Notes: generated by a model not told the origin, from the sequence alone. Positions 6,627-12,752 are shown, counted from the first letter of the stretch. The stretch is DNA of 37,354 nt from a virus (IMGVR_UViG_3300046010_001886:1-37354); one strand, 5' to 3'. Made by a program: numbers and translations.

Positions 6627-7653
6627 CTAATAACTTCCCTGGATATACTTCAGGAGAAAAGTTTTCATAGTTATTAACTAAATCCCATTCATAAAACTCA
6701 GGAGATAAATGGACAGACCCAGGTTTTTCCATATAAGTTTTAGCATAATCTTCTGGATCTATCATGTACCAATTTGTTGGCCATTGATGAACATTCTCAA
6801 ATTGGTATTTCATTTCATTAGTAATAATGCCCATAAGTCTATCTCGTGTTGTCCAAGATCCATAAAATGGTGTGCCTTTGTAAAATCCAGTTTTAGGTAT
6901 TTTTCTTTCTTCGTGCTCAATCGGATATGGAGCAGTTACCTCAAAAGTTCCTATTTTACCGCTTTGTTGTAACCACTCAAGTTGAATCTTAAGTGTTGTA
7001 ACTAGTTTTCTAGCTGATCCTTCTGGATCTAATTGGCGGCATAAATGATGACGAATGTCAACGTTGCCGGCATAAATAACTAGATGAGGTACAAAATAGT
7101 CAGGCAAATATGAACTAACTCCTCTTTCAGTTAATCCATGAAGTGTCAAACCATCATGACGATAGACAACGGTGTTTGCTCTATATCTAGAAATTGAATG
7201 TGAGTCACCAATAACTACTCGCTGAATATCTAAAACTAGATCTTCATGCTTAATAACTTCACATTTCATTAGATCACGAATCTTAGTCCATTCTGATTCT
7301 GTAAAATCAAAATCAGTCTTTGCGGCACGTGGACGTAGAATTCTTTCAATATCACCTATAGGCATATCCAAAGCTTTGATATTTGCAAGATCCATATCTA
7401 AAACTCTGGCAATTCTGTCTCTTGTTTCTCTAGTATAACCACCAAATAGATTAAAGACTTCACCTTTGAACTCCATAGGAGTTGATACTAACCATGTGCC
7501 TTCTTTGACAAGTTGGTCATTGCCAAAAGCAACTTCAGATTTAGTATTAAAAGCATTATCGACCATGCACTTTTGCATTCTCGGCCATGCAGATCTATGA
7601 CTAGCAATTCGATCTGTAAATGAGGTAACTACATCATCTAGTATGTATTTCAT
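6619..7653 (-). CDS. SGNH/GDSL-like hydrolase or transferase with novel N-terminal region
   Basis: A 344-residue protein. VVIGDSHS (147-153) gives the block I serine (Ser151). YAGNVDIRHH (194-203) supplies the block III Asn with a D-x-R-H-H string, and SVHLSP near residue 317 could supply the catalytic His. These are spread over about 170 residues as in SGNH esterases and acyltransferases. The first 140 residues match nothing I recognise. Coupling on both sides (overlaps of 8 and 4 bases) to the transferase-like and dNTPase genes places it in the modification pathway. It may remove or add an acyl group on the modified base or on a precursor; this is inference. Confidence 0.55.
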   Translation of the reverse strand: MKYILDDVVTSFTDRIASHRSAWPRMQKCMVDNAFNTKSEVAFGNDQLVKEGTWLVSTPMEFKGEVFNLFGGYTRETRDRIARVLDMDLANIKALDMPIGDIERILRPRAAKTDFDFTESEWTKIRDLMKCEVIKHEDLVLDIQRVVIGDSHSISRYRANTVVYRHDGLTLHGLTERGVSSYLPDYFVPHLVIYAGNVDIRHHLCRQLDPEGSARKLVTTLKIQLEWLQQSGKIGTFEVTAPYPIEHEERKIPKTGFYKGTPFYGSWTTRDRLMGIITNEMKYQFENVHQWPTNWYMIDPEDYAKTYMEKPGSVHLSPEFYEWDLVNNYENFSPEVYPGKLLDV

Positions 7654-8081
7654 TCTATGTGCTCACAAGCAATTGGAGTACATAGAACAGCTGCATCATC
7701 AAATGCTCGTCCACAAGTTTTGCACTTTCCTTCTACGCCATCGTAACCTAAAAGCTGACGCTTGGCATTTTTATCTGCTTTTTCAAAGTAAAGATCTAGA
7801 ATGGACTGTTCATTAACACCTGCGACTAAGACTAAATTAGCCCAGAAATGAAGTACATCTATCATCTCTCCAACAAAAGCAGCACGATTAAAATGCCGAC
7901 TAGTAGCCCATGGCTTCCAACCAGTCTCATTCAATGCTTCATGTAATTCATCTGTTAAGGCCAAAGACATGTCACGAATGTATTGAGCTCGTTGTTCTTC
8001 ATCAAGAGTAGTAACATCCACTCCGTATGACTTAAGTTGTAGTCTTCTTTGATTATCTAAAATCATTTGTAAAGCACTCAC
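7650..8081 (-). CDS. All-alpha dNTP pyrophosphatase (dUTPase/dCTPase-like) with zinc ribbon
   Basis: A 143-residue protein. The metal-binding pattern ELHE (45-48) ... EMID (72-75) is that of dimeric all-alpha dUTPases and MazG-type enzymes, and KADKNAKRQLLGYDG is the closing motif seen in phage members. A short C-terminal zinc ribbon (Cys120, 123, 134, 139) is an unusual addition. It would hydrolyse dUTP or dCTP to the monophosphate, which feeds the hydroxymethylase or deaminase and keeps the unmodified base out of DNA. It overlaps the deaminase and SGNH genes by 4 bases each. Confidence 0.75.
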   Translation of the reverse strand: MSALQMILDNQRRLQLKSYGVDVTTLDEEQRAQYIRDMSLALTDELHEALNETGWKPWATSRHFNRAAFVGEMIDVLHFWANLVLVAGVNEQSILDLYFEKADKNAKRQLLGYDGVEGKCKTCGRAFDDAAVLCTPIACEHIE

Positions 8082-8503
8082 GGTTTTACCTCCTGTTTTA
8101 ATGAAATGTTAAATGATCTTGCTAACTCAGCAATGGCACCCAGATCGTAAATCGTTCCATCTATTAAATCAGAATACATGACAGAAGTAATTCCATAACT
8201 AGCAATTACTTTTATACATTCAGAACATGGATGATGAGTACAATACATATAGCCATTTTTTGTTTGATCTGGTGTGCAATAACGCAATGCGTTCACCTCT
8301 GCGTGTATCACAAAACCACGCCTAGCGTCTCTATCCTCCCACGGAATCGTGACGCCAGGCGCAGCCCCATTGTAGCCGATGCTAATTATGCTTCTATCCC
8401 CGCGTAGAACACATGCACCAACTTTTAGATATGGATCTTCGCTGCGATAGGAGGCTGCTTTCGCAATCTCCAATCCATATTTGTCCCAAGACATTCGAGT
8501 CAT
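8078..8503 (-). CDS. dCMP deaminase
   Basis: A 141-residue zinc deaminase. HAEVNAL (67-73) contains the zinc His and catalytic Glu, and HPCSEC (91-96) holds the two zinc cysteines. The N-terminus (KVGACVLRGDRSIISIGYNGAAPG) is typical of deoxycytidylate deaminase. It converts dCMP to dUMP for dTTP synthesis. Next to a dCMP-type hydroxymethylase it may instead act on the 5-hydroxymethylated nucleotide, or balance the two pools. An ATG at codon 4 is an alternative start. Confidence 0.9.
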   Translation of the reverse strand: MTRMSWDKYGLEIAKAASYRSEDPYLKVGACVLRGDRSIISIGYNGAAPGVTIPWEDRDARRGFVIHAEVNALRYCTPDQTKNGYMYCTHHPCSECIKVIASYGITSVMYSDLIDGTIYDLGAIAELARSFNISLKQEVKP

Positions 8504-9051
8504 GACTCAACAACCGCCAGGTGTTTAACGATAAGAGCAATCTCATCATCAGTTAAGTCACTACTCGAACTTATTTCACGGCTTACTAAGCCGCGTACTG
8601 CCGCTAGGATGGCATCCTTCTCCGTGATGCCTTGCGTTCCTAGCAACTCTACTATTTGCTTCAAACCAGGATTTGCACGTTTCATCATGACTTTATCTGG
8701 TTTGTTGCGTTCAATTGCAAGTTCTACTTCTTCTTTGCTTGCAATTGCTTTATCGATGCCAATACCTAAAGCGCCAATGGCTCTACCCCAGCAACTTGTT
8801 TCAAGGTTCTGTATTTCACTACCTCGAGTGAAGTTAGTTTTACCAGGTAAATATTCTTGAGCAGTACCAACACCAGGTTTCTCATCTTGTGGATTGCGAT
8901 AAGCATAAGCTCTACCTATTACAATTACTTGATCTCCAACTGTCTGGAACTGCAAATCAGGATCCATTTGCAATGAACCTTCTGGATACTTCTCATAGAA
9001 TAGTTTAATTCTGTGAGGTACATCTACATAATTTTCAAGACGCTTGTCCAT
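8500..9051 (-). CDS. Erf-like single-strand annealing protein
   Basis: A 183-residue protein. It carries GTAQEY (62-67), ETSCWGRAIGALGIG (84-98) and IASKEEVELA (103-112), the signature block of Erf-type single-strand annealing proteins. The remainder is helical and may hold a small C-terminal module. It is encoded directly after a RecB-type exonuclease (17-base overlap), the usual exonuclease/annealing partnership of phage recombination. It would anneal resected ends during replication, concatemer formation or circularisation. Confidence 0.7.
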   Translation of the reverse strand: MDKRLENYVDVPHRIKLFYEKYPEGSLQMDPDLQFQTVGDQVIVIGRAYAYRNPQDEKPGVGTAQEYLPGKTNFTRGSEIQNLETSCWGRAIGALGIGIDKAIASKEEVELAIERNKPDKVMMKRANPGLKQIVELLGTQGITEKDAILAAVRGLVSREISSSSDLTDDEIALIVKHLAVVES

Positions 9052-9805
9052 TTAATCCCCCTATTTGTGTCAATAAACTTTCAATGTGTTCTAATCTGTT
9101 TGCCAAATCAATAACAGTTAGAAAAGAATCCCATGCTAAATCTGCATCTGTAACCTCATGGAAAGTTGTTCCGTTAACAGATACATGAACAATGCCTAAA
9201 CCATCTAGTACAGGCAAAGATTGTTCATTGCCTTCTTCATCAAGATAGAAATCAGCATTTGCGTATGCTGCAATTTGCATTGCCATTTCGCCATAGACTC
9301 CAGCGCTGGTTTTCCAATCACAAAGATAAGTCTTACCAGCTAATGGACCATTGCCAAACTTAAGAATTGCATCAAAAGTACCAGCATAACCGTGAACTCT
9401 GTTTGCTACAACTTTCTCGGTCAATACAGGAATTACTTCCCATTGATCTAGCCATTCTACGTAGCCGTTGACGTATTCAGCAAACTCTCCAGCAACTTCT
9501 GCTTCTCCACCATGAATGATAGTTTCAGCAATTGAATGGATCTCTGTTCCTCGTGCTCCAGCTTTGTCTCTTTGATTCCAAGGAATCATTTTTAAGAACT
9601 TGACAGCTTCTTCACGTTCACGGTTAATTAGATTAGGAAGATTTGCAAAATTATCATAGACATATTCTGCAACTAGTTTTGCACTCCAATATGGAAGTGC
9701 AGGTTTAGGCATACCAGATCCAATGAGAGTGGTAACACCTTTGACGGGTTGGCCATCAAGAACATACTTGTGACCACGCTTTGTTTCAATGCGTTCTAGT
9801 CCCAT
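9035..9805 (-). CDS. RecB/Cas4-type PD-(D/E)XK exonuclease
   Basis: A 256-residue nuclease. His90 lies in the ARGTEIHSIAE helix, Asp145 in GTFDAI, Asp163 and Lys165 in YLCDWKTS, and QIAAY (177-181) is the QxxxY motif of RecB-family exonucleases. It should resect double-stranded DNA to give single strands for the Erf-like protein downstream. It overlaps the gene on each side (10 and 17 bases). Confidence 0.85.
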   Translation of the reverse strand: MGLERIETKRGHKYVLDGQPVKGVTTLIGSGMPKPALPYWSAKLVAEYVYDNFANLPNLINREREEAVKFLKMIPWNQRDKAGARGTEIHSIAETIIHGGEAEVAGEFAEYVNGYVEWLDQWEVIPVLTEKVVANRVHGYAGTFDAILKFGNGPLAGKTYLCDWKTSAGVYGEMAMQIAAYANADFYLDEEGNEQSLPVLDGLGIVHVSVNGTTFHEVTDADLAWDSFLTVIDLANRLEHIESLLTQIGGLNGQAS

Positions 9806-10131
9806 GAGCTCTTCAAAGTTCTCTTGGTAAAGAAGTTAGCAAGTCCTTTTTCGTTTGCCTCAATTAGTCTTGAGTATCGACTTGCATAATTATTCGAAAT
9901 GGCAAATTGGTCCCCCGAAGATCTAATACCAATTTCCCATCGTAACTTGTTAATTAGCAAATCAATAGAACAGATATCGTGACCTGCTGATTTCCATTGA
10001 TAAGCAAGATCAACTAATTGACGATAGATGTGTGGATTCTCATGATGAAACTTGTTGAACTGTTCATCAATCGGATCTGCCAATAAAGATAATTGCTTTG
10101 GTTCAAACCATTCCCTGGCGGTTTCTGACAT
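9796..10131 (-). CDS. Conserved small phage protein, unknown function
   Basis: A 111-residue protein of a type common in phage and prophage early regions. It has a helical first half (FHHENPHIYRQLVDLAYQWKSAGHDICSIDLLINKLRWEIG) and then SGDQFAISNNYASRYSRLIEANE. No enzymatic motif is visible. It overlaps the exonuclease by 10 bases, so a link to recombination or replication is plausible. Codons 3-6 contain the string AACCGCCAGG by chance of coding (see the start-associated motif). Confidence 0.7.
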   Translation of the reverse strand: MSETAREWFEPKQLSLLADPIDEQFNKFHHENPHIYRQLVDLAYQWKSAGHDICSIDLLINKLRWEIGIRSSGDQFAISNNYASRYSRLIEANEKGLANFFTKRTLKSSWD

Positions 10132-10132
10132 T

Positions 10133-10573
10133 TTATGCCTTTCGTTTTAGTTGAGTTGGTACTAGTTCATTGCATTTTGAGTTGACTGCCCAATGTGTCC
10201 AACCGGACCAATGGTATTTTGCATTCAACGCTGCTACAAATCCTACATCTTGGTAGATAGGTTCCCATTGATCTATGGACTTTGATTGCAGGTGTTTCAC
10301 CAGCTTCTTAGTCTTAGACTTCGGCATTCCATAATCTACTAATCTGTTTGCAACCATAAAAGATAAACCATGTCGCCATTGCTTATCTAAGAATTGCCAT
10401 CGTCCTCTGGCTGAAGACTGATCTCCTACTGCTTTGTAGTTACCTCTAGATTCATGATGGCTTACACATTTTGCGTAAGCAACCTGATCTTTTGGAACTC
10501 TTGCTGCTGCTGTTTTATAGTCCACCGCATTCGCATTTGGTGATACTAATAAAAAGGCTACAGCGATTGCCAT
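10133..10573 (-). CDS. Exported lysozyme/transglycosylase-like protein
   Basis: A 146-residue protein. The first 16 residues (MAIAVAFLLVSPNANA) are a signal-peptide-like hydrophobic stretch ending in an A-x-A site. The mature part resembles a soluble lytic transglycosylase / Rpf fold: CVSHHESRGNYKAVGDQ with Glu41 as the likely catalytic acid, then SARGRWQFLDKQWRHG. Cys36 and Cys134 could form a disulfide, which fits export. It lies in the early operon, far from the endolysin and holin, so it may remodel the wall or act outside lysis. No good ribosome-binding site is seen at this ATG; see the 17-codon reading frame just upstream. Confidence 0.65.
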   Translation of the reverse strand: MAIAVAFLLVSPNANAVDYKTAAARVPKDQVAYAKCVSHHESRGNYKAVGDQSSARGRWQFLDKQWRHGLSFMVANRLVDYGMPKSKTKKLVKHLQSKSIDQWEPIYQDVGFVAALNAKYHWSGWTHWAVNSKCNELVPTQLKRKA

Positions 10574-10578
10574 GACCT

Positions 10579-10632
10579 TCAGACATCGTTCCTCTGACGG
10601 CGGACAGATACAGCATAAATAAACACAAACAT
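10579..10632 (-). CDS. Possible 17-codon leader peptide
   Basis: A perfect AGGAGG lies five bases before an ATG that opens a 17-codon frame (MFVFIYAVSVRRQRNDV). Its stop codon is five bases before the ATG of the lysozyme-like gene, in another frame. The lysozyme-like ATG has only AAGG three bases upstream, so the leader may recruit ribosomes and couple translation. Alternatively the true gene start is obscured here by a sequence error. No homology can be claimed for a peptide this short. Confidence 0.35.
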   Translation of the reverse strand: MFVFIYAVSVRRQRNDV

Positions 10633-10657
10633 AGTTGCCTCCTAGTCGTTGTGTTAG

Positions 10658-10840
10658 TTAGCTTTTGGTTCCATTCATCAATGCATCTAATGCATCTTGA
10701 TAAACGTAACGTAAGTTCGAAGGTGTTTTGTAACCTTCAACTTTTCCAAGATCAACCCAACGTCGTACTGTTCGTGAGTTGCGTCCAATGAGCTTTGCGG
10801 CTTGCCCTGTTGTTAGGGACTTTCTACTTTCATTTGTCAT
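10658..10840 (-). CDS. Excisionase/MerR-type helix-turn-helix protein
   Basis: A 60-residue protein. TTGQAAKLIGRNSRTVRRWVDLGKVEGYKTPSNLRYVYQ is a MerR/excisionase-type winged helix (HTH_17). I start it at the second ATG (10840), which has AGGA about seven bases upstream; the first ATG, two codons earlier, is too close to it. Such proteins bend DNA as recombination directionality factors or act as small regulators. No integrase is present in the window, so a regulatory role is more likely. The 130 bases upstream hold an 11-bp inverted repeat. Confidence 0.8.
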   Translation of the reverse strand: MTNESRKSLTTGQAAKLIGRNSRTVRRWVDLGKVEGYKTPSNLRYVYQDALDALMNGTKS

Positions 10841-10942
10841 ATGCATATCCTAAACTGTCCGTAGTGACCATGCGACCATTGCCGCGCAGTGTTTTATCAG
10901 CGGACATAACATAAATCTATTTTATGCTATACAATCCGCTAG

Positions 10943-10980
10943 CGATTAACCGGTTTACCTGGCGGTTCTCCGGTTAATCG
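10943..10980. promoter_or_regulatory. Perfect 11-bp inverted repeat around the start-associated motif
   Basis: CGATTAACCGG (10943-10953) and CCGGTTAATCG (10970-10980) are perfect inverted copies separated by 16 bases, and the intervening bases hold CCTGGCGGTT, the same element found before four start codons. The stop codon of the membrane gene at 10974-11120 lies inside the right arm. No U-run follows on either strand, so a terminator is unlikely. An operator or RNA structure controlling the HTH gene downstream is more plausible. Confidence 0.5.
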
Positions 10981-11120
10981 TCCAACATACATTCAACCAT
11001 AGTTCCCCAGCAATAACCACCATCCGTCCACCATAGATTCATGGACACTTGCCAAATTGCCCACAAACCAATTAAGATGAATATTGCTCTAACTCGTTTG
11101 CCACGTTTAGTTAGTTTCAT
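10974..11120 (-). CDS. Small single-span membrane protein
   Basis: A 48-residue protein. A basic start (MKLTKRGKRVR) leads into one hydrophobic span (AIFILIGLWAIWQVSMNLWW) and a short Cys-containing tail, predicting an N-in membrane protein. I chose the ATG at 11120, with GGAG eight bases upstream. In-frame ATGs at 11165 and 11162 follow an AGGAGG and would give a longer basic N-terminus. It overlaps the zinc microprotein by 14 bases. Function unknown. Confidence 0.5.
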   Translation of the reverse strand: MKLTKRGKRVRAIFILIGLWAIWQVSMNLWWTDGGYCWGTMVECMLDD

Positions 11121-11223
11121 TACTAGTCTCCTTAGTTTGTTGACAAGAACAGACTTCGACATCATATTCCTCCTGATAAGAGTGATAGATATATCCTTTT
11201 CCATAACATAGATTACAAGTCAT
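11107..11223 (-). CDS. 38-residue zinc-binding microprotein
   Basis: Begins MTCNLCYGKGYIYH and contains CSC near residues 27-29, which suggests one zinc site resembling a DnaJ-type or rubredoxin-like knuckle. Its ATG overlaps the end of the upstream zinc gene by 11 bases and its 3' end overlaps the membrane-protein start, the same packing as the other genes in this run. Function unknown. Confidence 0.55.
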   Translation of the reverse strand: MTCNLCYGKGYIYHSYQEEYDVEVCSCQQTKETSNETN

Positions 11224-11371
11224 TGGATTCATCCAAATCCCAAGCAATCTCAGAGTTTATGCATATTGGAACAACACAAACCCATCGCGGCATTCCACTG
11301 TATGCTCTACTAGAAAGCATGACATCAGATCCACATGCGGCACACTTTAATCTTCCTGTTTTTACGGTCAT
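11213..11371 (-). CDS. 52-residue zinc-binding protein
   Basis: The start at 11371 overlaps the upstream stop as ATGA and has GGAG seven bases before it; an earlier in-frame start lies within the upstream gene. CAACG (about 10-14) and CVVPIC (about 32-37) form a four-cysteine site. The tail is acidic (DLDESNDL). No known family recognised. Confidence 0.6.
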   Translation of the reverse strand: MTVKTGRLKCAACGSDVMLSSRAYSGMPRWVCVVPICINSEIAWDLDESNDL

Positions 11372-11793
11372 GGCAATCTCCAATATCCATAGACACATCT
11401 AGTTTCATTTCTTGACGGATCATGAGTGTCATATATGACACCGTCAATTACCGCCACAACATGTTTTGAGACATTGGCGATGATTCGTCCGTTAGGTAAC
11501 TCATCTGCTTTGAGATGGACTTTGCAACCTGAACCAATAGTCATAGTTGGTATCCATTTAAAGCCAAGATCTTTCATGATCTTTTTAGTCGTATTGTTTC
11601 TGATACCAGTACGACTAGATGACTTTGTGCGCTTTTTTGACTTACGTTCAAAACCTACATACTTATTTACATAGTCATAGATTTCTTGATACGGCCGATC
11701 TGTAGCAATGCAGATGGCACGGACGACACAGTCTGAAGCAGATCCTTTATAACCTGCTGCAGCTCGTCCACCATCATTAAATTGAACTTCCAT
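11368..11793 (-). CDS. Papain-like cysteine-peptidase-fold phage protein
   Basis: A 141-residue protein. SASDCVVRAICIAT (18-31) puts Cys22 at the start of a helix, and SKHVVAVIDGVIYDTHDPSR (109-128) supplies a histidine (111) and an aspartate downstream. This Cys...His...Asp order is that of papain-like or C39-like peptidases. A basic segment (about 51-71) interrupts the fold. The activity and substrate are unknown. Translation starts just after a start-associated AACCGCCAGGAGG element, and a good promoter lies upstream, so this is probably the first gene of a leftward transcript. Confidence 0.6.
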   Translation of the reverse strand: MEVQFNDGGRAAAGYKGSASDCVVRAICIATDRPYQEIYDYVNKYVGFERKSKKRTKSSSRTGIRNNTTKKIMKDLGFKWIPTMTIGSGCKVHLKADELPNGRIIANVSKHVVAVIDGVIYDTHDPSRNETRCVYGYWRLP

Positions 11794-11800
11794 TTTTCCT

Positions 11801-11810
11801 CCTGGCGGTT
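11801..11810 (-). promoter_or_regulatory. Start-associated motif, copy 1
   Basis: Minus strand AACCGCCAGG followed by AGGAAAA and the ATG at 11793. The ten bases plus the Shine-Dalgarno sequence recur before 12366, 12753 and 13018. The bases just upstream (ACT) also match copy 2. Confidence 0.6.
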
Positions 11811-11824
11811 AGTGGTACTGGACC

Positions 11825-11853
11825 ATTATACACTGCGGACTTTTTGAGTCGAA
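11825..11853 (-). promoter_or_regulatory. Strong candidate promoter
   Basis: On the minus strand TTCGAC (11853-11848) is followed after exactly 17 bases by a perfect TATAAT (11830-11825), about 30 bases before the start codon at 11793. The -10 box overlaps the stop codon of the preceding small gene. Based on sequence pattern only. Confidence 0.6.
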
Positions 11854-11978
11854 AGTTTTTTATGCAATTCAGCACAATTTGTGCATATACTCGCAATGAA
11901 ACGCTGACCGTTGTCATATTGATACCAACGATTTTGCATATTGTTGGTTTCCCAACCACACATGTGGCAAACTTTCAT
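11826..11978 (-). CDS. 50-residue zinc-ribbon protein
   Basis: CHMC at residues 4-7 and CTNC at 32-35 frame an aromatic, Asn-rich middle (NNMQNRWYQYDNG), a classic small zinc ribbon with a basic C-terminus. It starts in an ATGA overlap with the gene upstream. Function unknown; probably nucleic-acid or protein binding. Confidence 0.65.
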   Translation of the reverse strand: MKVCHMCGWETNNMQNRWYQYDNGQRFIASICTNCAELHKKLSTQKVRSV

Positions 11979-12151
11979 GATTCAGATCCTCTCATAAGTC
12001 TACCCCATACTGCAAGCATTTCAATTTCTGATTCGAAACGTCCATCAGCTTTTGCGCGGTCAATAATTTCATTGACGCTAGATAGTTCAGGATAATCTGA
12101 ACGAAGTTTTGCAGCAAACTGAGTTGCCCATTCTTTAGTTAAGTGAGTCAT
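11975..12151 (-). CDS. 58-residue helical protein, unknown
   Basis: Starts MTHLTKEWATQFAAKLRSDY at an ATG overlapping the upstream stop (TAATG) and ends in an ATGA overlap with the zinc gene. It is predicted all-helical with mixed charge. No family recognised. Reading-frame packing and consistent overlaps are the support for it. Confidence 0.6.
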   Translation of the reverse strand: MTHLTKEWATQFAAKLRSDYPELSSVNEIIDRAKADGRFESEIEMLAVWGRLMRGSES

Positions 12152-12366
12152 TACTTCATCTCCTTTGATGTTGCAACTGCAATTTCCATCAAAAGATCAT
12201 CAGCAAATTGTTTTTCTTCTTTTGTCCATGTTAAATAGTACTCGTTATATTCATCTGCAGTAACACTTAGATCTGCATAACCAAGTACTTTCTTTTGTAC
12301 TTCGAATTTACGTGGCAATCCACAAGAATAGTTCCAGCGAATTTGCTCTTTTGACATTGTGTTCAT
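12151..12366 (-). CDS. 71-residue protein, first gene of the leftward early operon
   Basis: A small charged protein (MSKEQIRWNYSCGLPRKFEVQKKVLGYADL...). The ATG at 12366 follows AGGAGG and seven As within the start-associated motif. It faces the divergent regulatory region, so it is probably the first leftward early gene expressed. No family recognised. Confidence 0.65.
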   Translation of the reverse strand: MNTMSKEQIRWNYSCGLPRKFEVQKKVLGYADLSVTADEYNEYYLTWTKEEKQFADDLLMEIAVATSKEMK

Positions 12367-12376
12367 TTTTTTTCCT

Positions 12377-12386
12377 CCTGGCGGTT
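12377..12386 (-). promoter_or_regulatory. Start-associated motif, copy 2
   Basis: Minus strand AACCGCCAGG leading into AGG and seven As before the ATG at 12366. Together with copy 1 the match extends to ACTAACCGCCAGGAGGAAAA. Confidence 0.6.
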
Positions 12387-12411
12387 AGTATGAGCGGTCG
12401 CTCATAGGATC

Positions 12412-12440
12412 AATATACACTGATTGTGGACATATATCCA
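12412..12440 (-). promoter_or_regulatory. Possible leftward early promoter
   Basis: TGGATA (12440-12435) and TATATT (12417-12412) on the minus strand are 17 bases apart. Both boxes are imperfect. The -35 lies inside the GTGGA/TCCAC palindrome at 12426-12441, and the palindrome at 12390-12405 would lie near the transcript start, as operators often do. Confidence 0.35.
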
Positions 12441-12734
12441 CCATTTGTGGAAATGTTTCTAAAAGATCTTATTTACTAGAACATCTGTTCTGGCCGGTGG
12501 CACATAAGTTAACCAGAGCCATCAGGATCCACCAGGACGCGGGTTCATTTGTGGTGAGTATAAATATACTCGGATCGATATGTCCGTGGTCCTGGGACGA
12601 ACCTGGCCGCTCGATCTGGACATATCAAGATCTAAAATGTTCCAAAAGGATCTAAAAAGATCTTTTCCAATGAAGTGTACAAAGGACGGTGGACAGTATT
12701 GAATGTACCTATGAGCAACCAACCGGTTGCCATA

Positions 12735-12744
12735 AACCGCCAGG
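12735..12744 (+). promoter_or_regulatory. Start-associated motif, copy 3
   Basis: AACCGCCAGG on the plus strand, continuing as AGTAAAAA to the ATG at 12753. It has the same spacing and order as the leftward copies, on the opposite strand. Confidence 0.6.
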
Positions 12745-12752
12745 AGTAAAAA

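Larger units (their letters stand above)
12367..12752. promoter_or_regulatory. Divergent regulatory region
   Basis: A 386-base region without a convincing gene, between leftward and rightward transcription units. It holds several palindromes: ATGAGCG-GT-CGCTCAT (12390-12405), GTGGA-CATATA-TCCAC (12426-12441), GAGTATA-AA-TATACTC (12556-12571), and GATATGTCC (12577-12585) inverted against GGACATATC (12618-12626). GGACATAT occurs three times. It also has four AGATCT sites and a start-associated motif at each end. These features suit operators for one or more repressors, or a replication origin; the sequence does not distinguish them. Confidence 0.65.

Noticed and set aside
8512-8521. Extra copy of the start-associated motif AACCGCCAGG
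   Set aside because: It lies inside the 3' coding end of the Erf-like gene and is not before a start on that strand; likely coding coincidence. The copy at 10114-10123 lies within codons 3-6 of another gene and is rejected for the same reason.
10658-10840. Evidence for lysogeny from the excisionase-like protein
   Set aside because: No integrase, attachment site or clear immunity repressor is visible in the window, so the protein may simply be a small regulator.
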